Origin: Alligator mississippiensis
Taxonomy: Eukaryota > Chordata > Crocodylia > Alligatoridae
Length of the DNA: 64,000 bases
Direction of reading: 5' to 3'
NCBI RefSeq assembly: GCF_030867095.1
Contig: NC_081835.1
Coordinates: forward strand, 16,810,501-16,874,500
A program made the position numbers and the translations under genes. This document shows, one piece after another, positions 44,629-57,476 of the stretch. The notes below the pieces were generated by a model that saw only the letters and a program-made list of their open reading frames with translations, did not search any database and was not told the DNA's origin. Every line of letters begins with the position of its first letter. The stretch's first letter is position 1.

Positions 44629-47600
44629 AATGGGGAACCTAGAAGTCCAAACCTAGAGAACCTAGAGTAATTTCCAGCCATAAGAATGTTAGACGTTGAC
44701 ATGGACTGGGAGTAAGCAGGGTGTACAAGGAAATGAGGCAATGATGGAAAGAGGACCAATGAACAGTGGCAGGAAGGGCAGGGTGACAGGAAAGGACATG
44801 AGGAGTGGGTGAGGTCACATCCAAAGGGATAAGGACAGAAGCGAGTGCACAAGGCTTTGTTCTGCTCAGCCCTTTGAACCACATGCTTATCTGTAAAGAA
44901 ATAATAAGACCTCAAATTGGACCTCGCTTGGCTGATACCCATAGGGGAGCAACATGGAGAAAGAGGAGGCTGAATAAGTAGAACGAGTTTGAGACTTAGA
45001 AAATCTAGAGAGGCAATAGGAGTTGCTTCAGATGGGCCAGCCTTGCATAGGATTGCAGCAGTTTTCCTAATCATGCTCTTTCCCATTATAATACCCAACA
45101 TAAGACAGCCACAGAAAAGAGAAATTACCTGTGTGTGTCTGGGGCTGTCAGCCTGTCATTCGAGTCTTGCACTTTTAAAATTGCAGGTGCTACGATATGC
45201 CTGCAACTAAATCTCTAGTGAGCAATTATTGTGGGTGGGAGTGATTACTTGCCTGATAGCTACAGTTGCACTCAAGCCCTGCCTAAGTTCAGTGTTTGCT
45301 TGATACATCATTACAGTCTTATTTTTTCCAGTTGTGAGAAACATTGAAATGATTTTAAATCAATTTCTAGCTTCCCCTTTTTGTATAATACAATATTTTA
45401 ATGCATGTGGATTTAAAAAAAAAAGACCACAGTATATCTTCACCCAGTAATAGCTGCTCTGTTTCCTTCCAAGGTTATACAACATTTTCTCTATAGTGTA
45501 ATTAGGACCTTTAGTTTTGAAAAAAGTAATTAAAAGAAGACAATTTATTTTCTTTTACCAATATTGAATATCAGTTTCATTAAACACTCCTCTGTTCTTG
45601 CATCCTGAGACAGAACATCCTCCTCTGTACTTCTCACTACCAAAGAAAACCTTCAGAGTTTGACCCAGACAAGGTGGGGAATGTTGAATTGAAGGAAATA
45701 AAGGCAAAATTAATCACTGGCACTCTCTCACCACTCGATAGAGCTCCAGGAAATTCTTTGTTCTTATCCTGCCATCTGACAGCAATTCCCCAAACCAAGT
45801 GCGCAGTATCATGCTCTCTTTGAATACCTGAAACGCTGTAGCAGCTCAAGTCTATCATTTTCCCCACTCGCACAAGGCTTTATATTTTTGCAAATGCAGA
45901 TCATAAATTCCAGTCTTTGAGAGCCAGATAAGCAATTAGACAGCAACTGTACTGTGTGTGTGTGTGTGGGAGACCATGGTTCATTACAGAAGCTACTGCA
46001 GTACAGCATACCACAAGTTGCTAGCGTAGGCATAACAATGGACTTCAAATCCTATATCTTCAGTTCTCTCATGTTGCTATGTTCATCCCTTTAATGATAA
46101 AAAATACGTGAATTCTGTGGCTATAGTCAAAGACGCAGTTGACCTATCCTCAAAGCTTGTAGGTTGTTGCTACATCCAACCTCTGCCCATTCAGTTACCT
46201 GGCTGATCCCCAGGACAAAGCAGGCCTTTAGGGGCCTGCTCCTGCTTCCATTAAAATCTGTAGCAAAACTCTCTTTGGCTGCCATGGTTTGAGTGGGCCC
46301 GGAAAACACGATTTCCATTTTTTAACTTTGTGCAACACTGCCATCTCGTGGGTAATTTACTGCAAAGAAGTTTTTATTCTCGACAGCATTCATATATATT
46401 GTGCGAGGGCTTCACACAATGCAAGAACAGCCACCCACTTGCACATGAAAACGCTTTTGATTCTTATTTATAGCCTGCATTTAATACCAACCAGGAATTC
46501 CCTGGCATTCATTCTCCTTGTTTTCCCCTGATCTACGCATCAACCTATTTTCAAAAGACATTTTGATTTCTGCCTGAAAATGCATCTCTGATGGGTCCTT
46601 CAGGGCAAATGCTCAGGACCGGTCATTTAAACATTTCTAATCCTGGGGAGTGGCTTTCAGACTGCAAAAACACTATGAAAAAGGCAGTGTTATAGATGTA
46701 CAATGTGTTCATTATGTACTGAATGGCTACTAAATCCCAGCTACAGAGATCAATGCAGCTGACTCATAACAACACGGTATTAAGTCCTTTTTTGTTTAGT
46801 ACCATTTCATGTGAAGACCTTGAGGTGTTTAGTGACATTAAACAAGGCTCACAACCTCCTTGGGAACTAGGCAGACATTAGGACCAGTTGTCAAGTGGTG
46901 AAGCAAGGCATCTAGATCCCATTCTTGGTCCTCTTGCAGATCTGTTTTTGACACAACAAGGAGGCCCATTTTTTTTTAACACATGCACTCAAGTAAGGCG
47001 CCCCAAATCAAAGAGAGACTGATTTTCCAAACAGCTCAATTCGCATACCTTCAGTTGAAGTCAACAAATGCTTGGCATATTTAAAAATGTCCCTGGGTGT
47101 CTGAAGTGGGGAAACCCAGCTACTGAAACACCCCAGATCAGTGCCTGGGAAACGGTTAATAACTCCTAGAGATGCCATTAATGGCATTTGCCCTAATCCT
47201 GCCTCCTCTGCTATGTTAATTAATAGAATTAAGCCTGAGATGCATCTGACTAGCAAACATCAGTGTTTAAAAGTCATCATTACAAATACAACGTTACTAC
47301 CTCTTTGGGATTAATTTAACCTGTTTGTCTCTAACTCTAGAAGAAAAGTCAAACTTGGTCATCATATTGTCCACTGGAGGCTTAATATTATCTTTCTCTA
47401 AACATATAATTCGTATCCTAATGCCACAGTTTTATTACATTGAGACAAGCCCATCAGGCCAATGAATAATTTAAACCAGTGGTTATTGCATTCTGAAACA
47501 AAGAAGGAACTTAATAAAAACACATTGCTGACACTGTACAGCATGTTCTTGGAATTAAGGACCCTCCCGTTGGTTTTAAATCATTTGTTTTAATAGTGGA

Positions 47601-49114
47601 AGCTCAAGAGGATTTGGTGTTCTGCCTTGCCCTTCCCTCTTTTGCCCCAGTGCATGAGACATTGCTAATAAATATCTGCTGGTGGTCAACACAGCTCTGA
47701 CTTTTGAAAGAATTTGATCTGGGTGGTAGTTACACTTCACTTTTCAGTCTATGTGAATTTAGGGCTGGTGTAATGCATCACACCTTCATCTTCCAATTCT
47801 TCTACCAGTCTTTGCATCAGCATTTATAAAGGCTTTTTCATAGTAGGAACAGTACTAGAGATTGAAGCCTTTTATTTACTCCAGAAGAGGTACAGCCTGG
47901 GCTCTGGTAGTGCTTTGAATACTTTACTCACCTACTATTATATCCCCCACCATATATATCTTTCATGGTAGACAGGCTAATTTGTATGAATACATGATGA
48001 GGACACTTGGATGCTCATCTTGGATGATAATCTTTTCAAGCAGATCAATTATCATATTGTAACTATGTTAATATTTGGTGAGCACCTTGGTTGGTATCCT
48101 GAAAACCAGCACTTTCATTCTATATGATTTTAAAATGGCCTTATGCATTTATCTTGCTGACTGAAGCCTTCAGAGATGCACATCAGCAAAGTCTCAAATG
48201 AACATGCTTTGTTTTTTCTCTGGTAGACTTCACCTAGCAAAGGTCTGTTTTGAAGCTCCTAGTACCCTCTGCAAGACTAGATAACAACTGATGTGGAGTG
48301 AGATGTGGAAAAAAAAGTACCGTGATCCAAGATTTTGCATGGTCCCACACAACACTACTTGTCCACCTGCCTAGGACTCCATACATTTGCTGGAAAATGG
48401 AAATGTTATTTCTTCTCCCTTCCCATCACCACTACTACAATAGAAGTAGGTGTGAAGAAGCTGATCTATTCAGACATCTTGCCTCGAGAACTAACAAGTA
48501 CTGGATATTTCCTCGTTTATGGTACTGTTTATTAACTAAGCTCATAACTATGACTTCAAGGAAAGAAGGAATATCAAGGGGGAAACCATTATTTCTTCAG
48601 TGCTTGTTTTGGGGTTTTTTTTCCAGGCAATGACAGGCAGCGATTCTGATCAGTGTCTCCCTTCAAGTTAGGGAGGGACTTGGGACACAGTTTTCTTTAA
48701 AAGTTAAATGAGTGGTACATTTAAAAAAAAAAAATCTAGACCCACACATAACAGCACCTTTGCACCCTGGATCCTCAAGAGGTTCCTGAGCACTCATTCT
48801 AGCTACCTTGCTACTTCTGAGTGACAGTATTGGATAAAGTAGGTATCAGAGGGTGGCACCGATTCACACATGGTGAAATGATGCAGGGGTTCCTGGCTTC
48901 AGTGGATCTGACTCTTGAAAGTGAACCTGGGGCTTTTTTGTGCTACCAGAACACAACTAAAACCACGAACAGGTGGCCTGAGACCAGGACTGAATTGCCA
49001 GGAATGTCTGGATAATCCTAACTTTGGTTTATATAGTTCTTTCTTGGATTAATCATTCTGCTTCATTTCTGCATCTCTAATCTGCTCCTTACCAGGGTAC
49101 CTAGGACTAGCTGT
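44629..49114. other. 4.5 kb of mostly unique DNA
   Basis: Contains a short (TG)n at about 45953-45967 and small A-runs (for example 45415-45424). The 176-codon minus frame at 44571-45101 overlaps the hAT end, has no known domain and is treated as chance. The stretch 47170-47700 looks free of transposon signatures. Confidence 0.4.
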
Positions 49115-49195
49115 AGGAATATTAATGCCTATCTATCTGAAAGAAGCTTGTGAAGATGAATTAGTCAACATTTGTGTGGTACTTTGAAAACATGA
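49115..49195 (+). repeat. MIR-type SINE 3' fragment
   Basis: AATGCCTATCTATCTGAAAG, CTTGTGAAGATGAATTAG and TGTGTGGTACTTTGAAA resemble the MIR 3' region in order. Weak and short. Confidence 0.4.
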
Positions 49196-49220
49196 TCTCT
49201 TGAGGATTCCTGACCAGGGA

Positions 49221-49285
49221 TGAAATCTAGGTGTCACTAGATTAATGGGAGTTTTCCCACTGGCTTTAGGGAAATCAGGATTTCA
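49221..49285. repeat. Old palindromic amniote repeat
   Basis: TGAAATCTAGGTGTCACTAG.. TGGGAG on the left mirrors CCCACTGGCTTTAGGG..GGATTTCA on the right around a TTTT loop, the structure of a widely dispersed fold-back repeat whose arms read TGAAATCCTG and contain AATGGGAGTTTT. Arms are imperfect. Confidence 0.45.
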
Positions 49286-52200
49286 AAATAGAACTTTATA
49301 ACAAGAAATCAACCATCCTCAGAACCCATCCCAGGTTTATATTTGATCCAGAATATGCTGGGAGAGGCTCTGGGGGTTAGGTGGAGGTCAAAGCAACCTA
49401 TTTAGAATCAGTAAAACATGCAGCTATGAATTATGTTGTCTAATTCTAAAACCAGGAGCTCCTATTAACCTGAAACACAAAATTGATCTGTACTATCTAG
49501 AAGTACTTGCTAATATATCATCTATAATAAATTGCAACAACTGGGGTCATTTTAATAATATAGTTGACATTTTAATAATTCTTACATGGAATCTTGGGGA
49601 GAAAAACACACTCCTCAAGAGCAAGAAGTGCTGGGAACACTTATTTCAAACCCCCTTATTTCAGCAATATTGCCAGCTCAATGTCTACATTAAGGATGCT
49701 TAAGGATCCAAACCTTGACCATCATACTGGATTTTCCAGATATTTTGAGGAGACTTCACCATCCAACTCACTAAAATACCTTCCCAAGGGCTGCATGACA
49801 CCACACTGGCAGTAAGGGGACAGCTTGCTGTACAAAGCTATGTTGAAATGTTTGCAGCAGATGGAGGCAAGCATAAAGCTACCTCCCCGCCAGTGCACAG
49901 TCTCCACAGTCTGTAGCCACAACAGTTCTCTCATTCTGGCAAAGACACAAGCTAAGCAAAATGACTGCAGCACAGCCTATGTTAGCTACTGCCGCTACCT
50001 AGAGCCGCCTAGCAAATTAACAACTGTCTCAGCTGAAGAGGGAGAAAACCTGCGGAGTGCACTGCTTGTTTGTAAAAGTCTTAGCAGGGAACAGAAAGCC
50101 ATGGGAAGAAACAGTGAAAAGCAGAACCTATGTAAATGCATATTTCAGCATCTGCACTGTGCTCACAGAATATATTTTGTGTTAGCATCTGTCTTTGAAG
50201 AAAAAAATTTTATACTGATCATTCAGGGAAGAATTTGAGGCAAATAGATACTGGTGATACAGTGTCTGAGACATCCTGCTACAAAAGCCAATTAATACTT
50301 CTTCTTTCAAATTAGAGAAAGGATATTTGCTGAGACTTAAAACAATTAAAGAGCATTGCTTTTTAACACTGACAGCAAAAATGGAGGTTGTAGTTAGGAT
50401 AACTCATTCATACTGGCTAACTGAATATTTTAGCCCTCTAACGATTGGCAGAGTATGAATCTGGCAGAAGACAAGGACAGGGACCCACTGGACTAAACCC
50501 ATAAAAATCAAACAGAGACAGGCCCTTTAATCTGGAAACTGGCGTTTTGTAATATGTGAAAGACCATGAATGTTCATTGCACCATACATGACCCTGCCTC
50601 GGGGGTCAGGACTAGGCTTATGACCTCTTGTGGCAACCCTATTTTTTTATTATAATAATCCATGATTAACAAGAAATCCTGCTATTACATTTTTATTTCC
50701 TCCCCCGCCCAAACATTCAAAATTCTTTTTCATGGATTTTGCTACATAGTTTGAGTCCCACCCAAAAAAGAAGTTAAGTTAGGACATAATTGTGGTAGTC
50801 AACACATTTCCTCCTTTATTTTTTAATTAAAATTCCCTCCCAATGATCTATTGTGTTTCTTTGTTTAATGCGGTCATGAGACAAAAGATAAAAGATGAAT
50901 CCATTAAAGTCAGTAGGAATATTCCTTTATCAACCTTGGTAATAGGCCATACTGGGAATAAGGCCCTTCAAAAGCATAACAGTACATCCTTAGTTATTGA
51001 AACTTAAGTTTTTTGAAATTCCCTATTATCTCAAATGGGGTAATGCCTTAAAAAAAAAAAAATCAGGATTACTTTAATCACGACATCACATGATGGTTAG
51101 AATAGTTTATTAATCCAATAAATCATGGGGAAAAAAACCATCACATTAACAAACCCAACCCCCCCTTCTGTCCTATAGAAATGTTCCATGTAACATATTT
51201 TTCCCCACTTTGTCTCATCTGGTTTATCACGTGACCATACTGGTGAACTAGTCACCATGTAGTCAAGGTAGTGGTTTTTCTCAGACTTGAAGAGGATAAC
51301 ACAGATTGGAACAAGCCCTGGGTGAAATGGAAATTCCTTTAGCCTTAGCTAATGCATTTTAAATGACTCCTACTTACAGTCATCTCATTACATCTTCTAT
51401 TTGTTAGACAATTAAAGACAAATAAAATCTTGTCTTCAGCTGGAAAGTTTTACATTCCAGTGTATATGAAGGATGTCAAATACAGCCCACACAGAGTTTC
51501 ACAATGTGGTGGCTTTCATCTCCAGTCCGGGGTTGCAGCCTGTGAGGCTACAGATCTAAGCACAGAGTGTTCCATCCTGCGCAGAGGTGACGGGGCATCG
51601 CATGCTGGGACATGTTGTCTCCAGGTATCATACGATCTTGCTGAAGAGGATATTTGCAATCTGCTAACTCTCATGAGGCACAGAAAATGTAGTTTTGATG
51701 TGAATTGAGTCTTACATGTGAACCGGTGTACAAAAAGACTCAATACGGTTGTACAGTTAGTTAGCTTGTTGTAGAAATATTCACCCATCAGTCCACTAAT
51801 TCTCTATGTGCTGCATACCCCAATAGCATATACCATACATTACATAGACTCGTATATGCTACTTTTATTCTTAAAACTCCTCATTCATCTCCAGTATTAA
51901 TTATCTTCATTATGAAAACAGTCTCTCTCCTAAAAGATAAAGCTGCAAAAAACATGCACACAAATACTTTTCCTCACCACTCAAACCTGATGGCATGTCC
52001 CTGATAATGAAAGAGAGCATAACACTGGTTATGACTGAAGGTTTTTGGAAAAGAGGGAATTTCATTGTAAATAACTGATATTGTAATGATCTGATTCCAG
52101 ATAATAGGGGATTTTAGAAAACCTAAATTTGAATAATTAAAGGTCCAGGAGTACAACCCCAAAGGGTATCACTCCCAGTATGACTCAAAAATGAGTAGAT

Positions 52201-53392
52201 CCTTGTAATGTGCCTTACCTTCATGGTTTGCCAATGGAGAATTATTATAATGCTTAGTTCTACATATAACAACTTTCACCATCAAAAAATTTCAAAATAT
52301 GAAGAAGTCTTATCCAGGAGTCAGGGAAGTACAAGAGGGTAAATGCAGGTAAGGAGTTGAAGGCCTTTTCTACCTGTAGCTTTTGTACCCATTGGTGCAC
52401 ACTTAGAAGACCGCACTGATTGAACTCAATAACGTGGTCACTGTTGTGCCAGCACAACTTTATAAACATGTTCAAAACTGTGTATAAATAAGCCCTAAGT
52501 GATTTACCCGAAACCATGGGCAGAGGGAGGATTAGAATAAACCAGAAATCCTTGTCTCTCCAATTCAGGCTTAGATCTCAGGACCACACATCTTGGTAGA
52601 TATTTTATTCTGTTCATGTAGCTACTTCTTGACAACTTGAACTTTACAATTGGATCAACTACTATAAACTCCCTGCAGAGAAAAGGAGTCAGATATTTAT
52701 GACCATTTTTAAAGCAGTAGGCAAGTGTTTTCATTTATATTCTCAACTCTCCAATTTGATCTAACCTTCATTCCCTTCAAAATAAAATGTATTGCCTGCT
52801 AATTTGCCTGCTTCCATTTGTCAGAGGTGAAGCATTTGCCTTGTGATTTAAACAGAAATTGATGGTAGGTTTTGTTTAAAAACCACTTCAATTCCTGTAG
52901 TGTTTTATCTTGCCAAAGTCTCTCTGCCCTGGCTTCTTCCATGCTATCACTTCCTCTGTTCTATAGGAATAATGTTTGAGAGCTTATTGCTGCTGTGGAA
53001 CCAAAAGGGACAGATAAAACAGTCATTTTGTAGGGCCTTAAAAAAAAATGTTAAAAAAATCACAATTTCGTAACTCTTCAGTAGACACAAGAAGAAGCCA
53101 AAATAATACAGAATGTGGTCTTCAGATATTTTAGTTCCTAATGGAAAGATTGAGGGAAGTATTTCTTGTTATTTATTCATACAATAGTTCTTTGAGGTAG
53201 TGAAATAATAAAATATAAAACATAATTACAAACACAGATTTACTTGACTTTACTTTGAGTATTGTGGAATCCAACATGAACACAACTTGGAGTCTAAAAT
53301 ACCTGAGCCTAGAGAATCCCAGAACGACAGATACTAAACCTGATAACGCGGCCCTTAAAGATAATATTTGATTGGGCTACTCTTACTGACAG
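49286..53392. other. 4.1 kb of unique-looking DNA
   Basis: The 137-codon plus frame at 49825-50238 shows no recognisable domain and no homology I can name. A-runs lie near 51050 and 53041. No clear element. Confidence 0.4.
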
Positions 53393-54520
53393 AAACAGCA
53401 CGGTGCACTGGTTAGGATAAGAACTGAGTTCTGTTCCCAGTAGGGCTGTGGAAAGCTTTGGGTGCTGATTCGATCTGAAGGAGATTTGGCAGTCGAATCG
53501 CTGAATCCGAATCAAATCAGGAGACCAATTAAAAGGCCTAAATCAATTTGAAGCTCTCCGAATCAATTCGGAAAGATTCGGACAGCTTCGGAGGTTTGGG
53601 CAGTCCCCGCTCGCCGCCGCAGGGAGCTGGGCCTGGACTCCGTGCTGGTATTAGGGGGCAAGGGGACCATGGGGGGACCCCTGCCAGGCCCCATTCCCTG
53701 CCTGCCCCCTCCAGCTCCACTAAGCACCCCCCCATGGGTGTCCTGCCCTCCCCAGCTCCTGGCTCTTTAGGGAAAAGAAAAAAAAAGCCCCCCCCCCCCC
53801 CAACCACCAGCTGCTGCAGCAGCCTCAGGACTTCTGGGGGCTCATGGCAGAGCCCCCCACACAGCACAGGGCAGTGGGGGGCAGAAGCCGGTGAGTGGGG
53901 GCTTTTTATTTTTACTTTTTAAAGAGCCAGGAGCTGGGCGGGTGGGCGGGCGTCGTGGCAATGGGAGGCAACAGCATTGTCCCCCAGCCTGGCAGCAGCT
54001 GGTGAGTGGGTAGCTTTAAAAAAAACTGGGAGCTGGGGCCAGGAGAGTGGGCAGGGGATGGGGGCTCAATGCAGTGCAGGGCAGCCGGGGGGGGGGGGAC
54101 AGCAGGCATTGCGCACACGCTGGGCAGGAGCCAGTAAGTGCTGGGCTTTTTTTTTTTTTTCAAAGAGCCGGGAGCTGGGCCGGGTGAAGCAGCCATTGAC
54201 AAAGCTGAGAGAGCGGGCAGGGGATGGGGCCGATTCGGAGATTCAGACGATTCGGCGGCGGCTGAATCTCTGAATCAGATTTGACTGAATCGATTCGGGC
54301 AGTGATTCAAATCACCAAATTAAATCGCTGTTCCCTGAATCGGCTGCATCCAAAATGAATACTAGCCGCTTCGTATAGGCCTAATTCCCAGGTCTGCTGA
54401 CAACTGTCTGTGTGATCTTTGCTGAGACATTTAATCTCTATGTCTTATTTCCCTCATCTTTAAAAATGGAGATAATGTGAATTAGCTGTCTTCATAAAAT
54501 GCTTATCAATAATATGTTGC
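53393..54520 (+). repeat. MIR-type SINE split by a hAT insertion
   Basis: The left piece (53393-53440) reads AGCACGGTGCACTGGTTAGG..GAACTGAGTTCTGTTCCCAG. The right piece (from 54392) continues GTCTGCTGACAACTGTCTGTG, GATCTTTGCTGAGACATTTA, TTTCCCTCATCTTTAAAAATG and GGAGATAATGTGAA. Joined across the insertion they give a continuous MIR in the expected order. Confidence 0.75.
53441..54383. mobile_element. GC-rich non-autonomous hAT, copy 2, inserted in a MIR
   Basis: Ends TAGGGCTGTGGAAAGC and, reversed, TAGGCCTATACGAAGC. Target duplications GTTCCCAG (53433-53440) and ATTCCCAG (54384-54391) match 7 of 8. Oppositely oriented relative to 12236-13208: its right terminus read in reverse (GGCTAGTATTCATTTTGGAT) corresponds to that element's left. 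The core has one antisense module (about 53751-53815) and three sense modules beginning near 53881, 53993 and 54124, each with GTGAGTG/GTAAGTG, a poly-T tract and GAGCC(A/G)GGAGCTGGG. Contains a 14-C run (53788-53801) and a 12-G run (54087-54098). 943 bp, no coding capacity. Confidence 0.9.
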
Positions 54521-56321
54521 TTCCCTCCTTAGTGTTATTATTCACATGAGAGACCTTCCTCTGCAAACCTCGTGCCATTCTCCTCTAGCACCCTTCTGAA
54601 CAATTAAAAACTGAAGAGCAACCATTCCAAGGGACAAGGCGACCTTCAGTAAATGCTTTTACTGTCCTTATACGCTTCACCTACTACCAATCACTCCATC
54701 TATATCCCTAGAATAATATCATAGTAAAATGATAGGTGAGAGACAGTCTCAGGGCCTCTTGCCCCAAGCAAGGGTACAGCTTAGAAATTGTAAAAACCAC
54801 ACAGTACATCCATATGTCTTGAAAGAATATTTATTTGCAGGAAACCCCGGAGTGACCCCATGGAAACTAGCCCTTGCTTCGATAGCTTCAAACTCAAACC
54901 TCTCAAACTGTGCTGGTGGAAAATATTCAGATTAATTCCTCACATAAACAGCCAATTTATAAACACAAGCACCAGACTGAAGGGAACAGTAATACAACAG
55001 GGCTTCATGGAAAAGAGGTACTTGAGGCAAATTAGCCATTTACATCATATATTTTCACGCTCTGCTTGTAATATCTTGCTATAAGATTTTCTCAATTCTG
55101 TTGTAGCAAGTAATGGATAAATAAATCTGGATGGAATAAAAGCCTATCTGAAACTTCATCTCGGGCAAATGAACAGAATCTTCTTTTAAAACTTGAACAT
55201 ATTTGGTAATTTCTGCATTCTTTTGAAAAGAATCACAGTCCCTTAATGTCCTAGTGTAACAATGGGGGCGGGAGGGCAGGTGGTATCCATGATCAACTAA
55301 GTCATTTATTCTGTGAATACCAATGTTGTGAAAACCTTTAAAAACCTCTCTGCTGGTGTACTCATGGTGCTAAGGAGACAGAGGACTACTTGAGCGCATC
55401 CACCTCTGAACCTCAATACCTGAATAGATCTTGCTTGGAAACAACAACGGGGTAAGTGCATACCAGATGAAATGCATTTTCTCAAACGTAGCTGCAGAGA
55501 GCAAAGTCAACAAGAAATGCCACTCCAAAAGTACTCCCGTCTCATGGAAGCCAGATCTCTGAAATTTCCAAGCCAGGGGCTCAGAGCCTGCCCAACCACA
55601 CAGATGCTCTTTGGAACTGGAACGCCAAAGGCTTTGGAGGTCCAGCCATCATAAGAGACAACTCGCTCCCTCTTCTGCCTTTTCACCACAGTATTGGAAA
55701 AAAACCGCAGAGGCAGTCTATTGGCTGAGAAGCAAGCAATTTCTAGCCTAACTCCATGTCTCCCCACTAAGTTAGATTGGAGCTTCAGGAATATAAGGCC
55801 AGTCTCATGGTCTAGGATTTCCTATGGCAGAGAATAAGAATTGCAGTCAGATTGAGAAAGCAGATGCATTTTACATATGTAGCTTAATGAAAGCTTCAAT
55901 GATTTGCTTAATTTGACAGAACTTGGCTAACCATGATCCTCTCCCCATCAGGCATCATTTCATTTTTGATGTCAGTACAGTGTCTATGGAAAATCATCAA
56001 AATGCAGACATTTGTCAAGTGTGTACTGATGCCTGTGATTACCATTTCACTTCTTTTCTGCTCAAAAAGAGCAATAAACAACTGCATCAGTTGCAATAAA
56101 GAAAATACAGATGCTCCCAAACTTCCTAGCCCTTGGCTACACTGGAAAGAGCAAGAGGAAATTAGTTCAGTGCTTTTGTTTACTTTCACAAAGTCTCCTC
56201 TGCATTAATCAAATCAGACAGCCCTTTGTATGGGCTGGGGGAGAGGATTTGTGTCCCTTTCAGACAGAAATTAGAAAAACTTCAAGGTGATGTATTAGAG
56301 TAAAGGAGGGTAGGAAAGATA
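54521..56321. other. 1.8 kb of unique-looking DNA
   Basis: No gene, RNA or repeat recognised. Confidence 0.4.
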
Positions 56322-56490
56322 CTAAACCAAGACTCAGAAGACCTGCTTTCTATATCAGGTGTGTCACTAACTGGCTGTAAAACATATGGCAAGTCCCTTT
56401 ATTTCTTTGTGCTAGAGCTTCACCATCTGTAGAAGGAAAATGATGTTTGCCTCCTTTAACAAGCACTTTGATACCTGCACACAAACACCA
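56322..56490 (+). repeat. MIR-type SINE
   Basis: ACTCAGAAGACCTGCTTTC, GTGTCACTAACTGGCTG, ATGGCAAGTCCCTTTATTTC, GAGCTTCACCATCTGTAG and CAAGCACTTTGATACC occur in sense MIR order over about 170 bases. Confidence 0.65.
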
Positions 56491-56554
56491 GCGTGCAGAG
56501 ATACATAAAAATCATTATGCTCTGTGCCTATCCAAACCACAGATCTCATAGCAT

Positions 56555-56690
56555 TTTGCAAAGATTACAAATGTAATTAAGCCTAAAAGCCTTTTTGTGA
56601 GGCAGGTAAGGTTGTGAAATTCATTTTACCAATGGTGAATTTAAAGTACAAGACACATGCACAAAACCATAATGTGCCTTGTATGCTTGA
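56555..56690 (-). repeat. MIR-related fragment, antisense
   Basis: GCATTTTGCAAAGATTACAA, GTGAGGCAGGTAAGG and TTCATTTTACCAATGGTGAA follow the order of an antisense MIR 3' region (GTGAGGTAGGTA.., CATTTTACAGATGG). Strongly diverged. Confidence 0.45.
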
Positions 56691-56974
56691 AAAGATGCAG
56701 CTAGAAAGTCTCTTCCTTCACTGGTCCTTCCTTTTGTGTGACAAGACAAGGTATTTAGCAGAATTCACAGATTCCTTGGCATCTGACAGGGTTGCATCAT
56801 GAGCACTTCTGCTGTGGTGACTAACTTGTGACATCTGGGCTGCGAACCATGCGCCTTAGTGCCTGTGCCACCTCCCAGCCCCCACTGTAACAGGTGAGAC
56901 CGTACCTATAAGAAGCTGTTTTCTATATGAAAGCCACTCTGATGCACAGAAGGAACAACAACCCGACACAAAAA
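56691..56974. other. Unique-looking DNA
   Basis: No feature recognised. Confidence 0.35.
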
Positions 56975-57476
56975 GGGCACATCTACGTGTGTTACTAATG
57001 CAACGCAATAAACTCTGGTGCAGTTTGCACCAGAGTTTATTGCTTCTGGAATAAACATGCGCCTGGGACTGCAGCTTACACATGCGCCTGGGACTGCAGC
57101 ATGTTGAGCCAGGGCAGTGCGGCCCTGGCTGACAGGGAGTGCAGGGAGTCAGCCTGCTAGCCCAGAGCTGCTGTACCCCAGCTCAGTGTGCTGCAGAGCA
57201 GGGCTAGCTGGGGCACAAGGGTGCTGCAGAGCAGGGCTAGCTGGAAGGCAGCCCTGCACTGTAGCACCCTTGTGTCCCTGCAGTCCCTGGTCACAATATA
57301 GATGTGCGATGCAGAGGAGTAAAAAATTCTGCCATAGGCTAGTACTTGCATTGAGCAGTACTATCCTGGTTAATTAGCTTACTGAATGAAGCCTAATATT
57401 ACCACACGTGTAGATGGTGATGCTTTGCGGAGAAGCTAATTAGTCAACTGCAGTAAAACGCATGGGTAGATGCCCC
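56975..57476. mobile_element. MITE with an 18-bp perfect hairpin and internal duplications
   Basis: Left end GGGCACATCTACGTGTG and reversed right end GGGGGCATCTACCCATG form terminal inverted repeats. 57005-57022 pairs perfectly with 57026-57043 across a 3-base loop. Two short duplications lie inside: ATGCGCCTGGGACTGCAG (57057-57074 and 57083-57100) and GTGCTGCAGAGCAGGGCTAG (near 57189 and 57222). Related by its ends to the elements at 9146 and 43476. No target duplication resolved. Confidence 0.65.

Noticed and set aside
44571..45101. 176-codon minus-strand frame
   Set aside because: No recognisable motif, and its 3' codons would... in fact its N-to-C run enters the hAT at 43932-44620, so it is a chimera of unique DNA and transposon.
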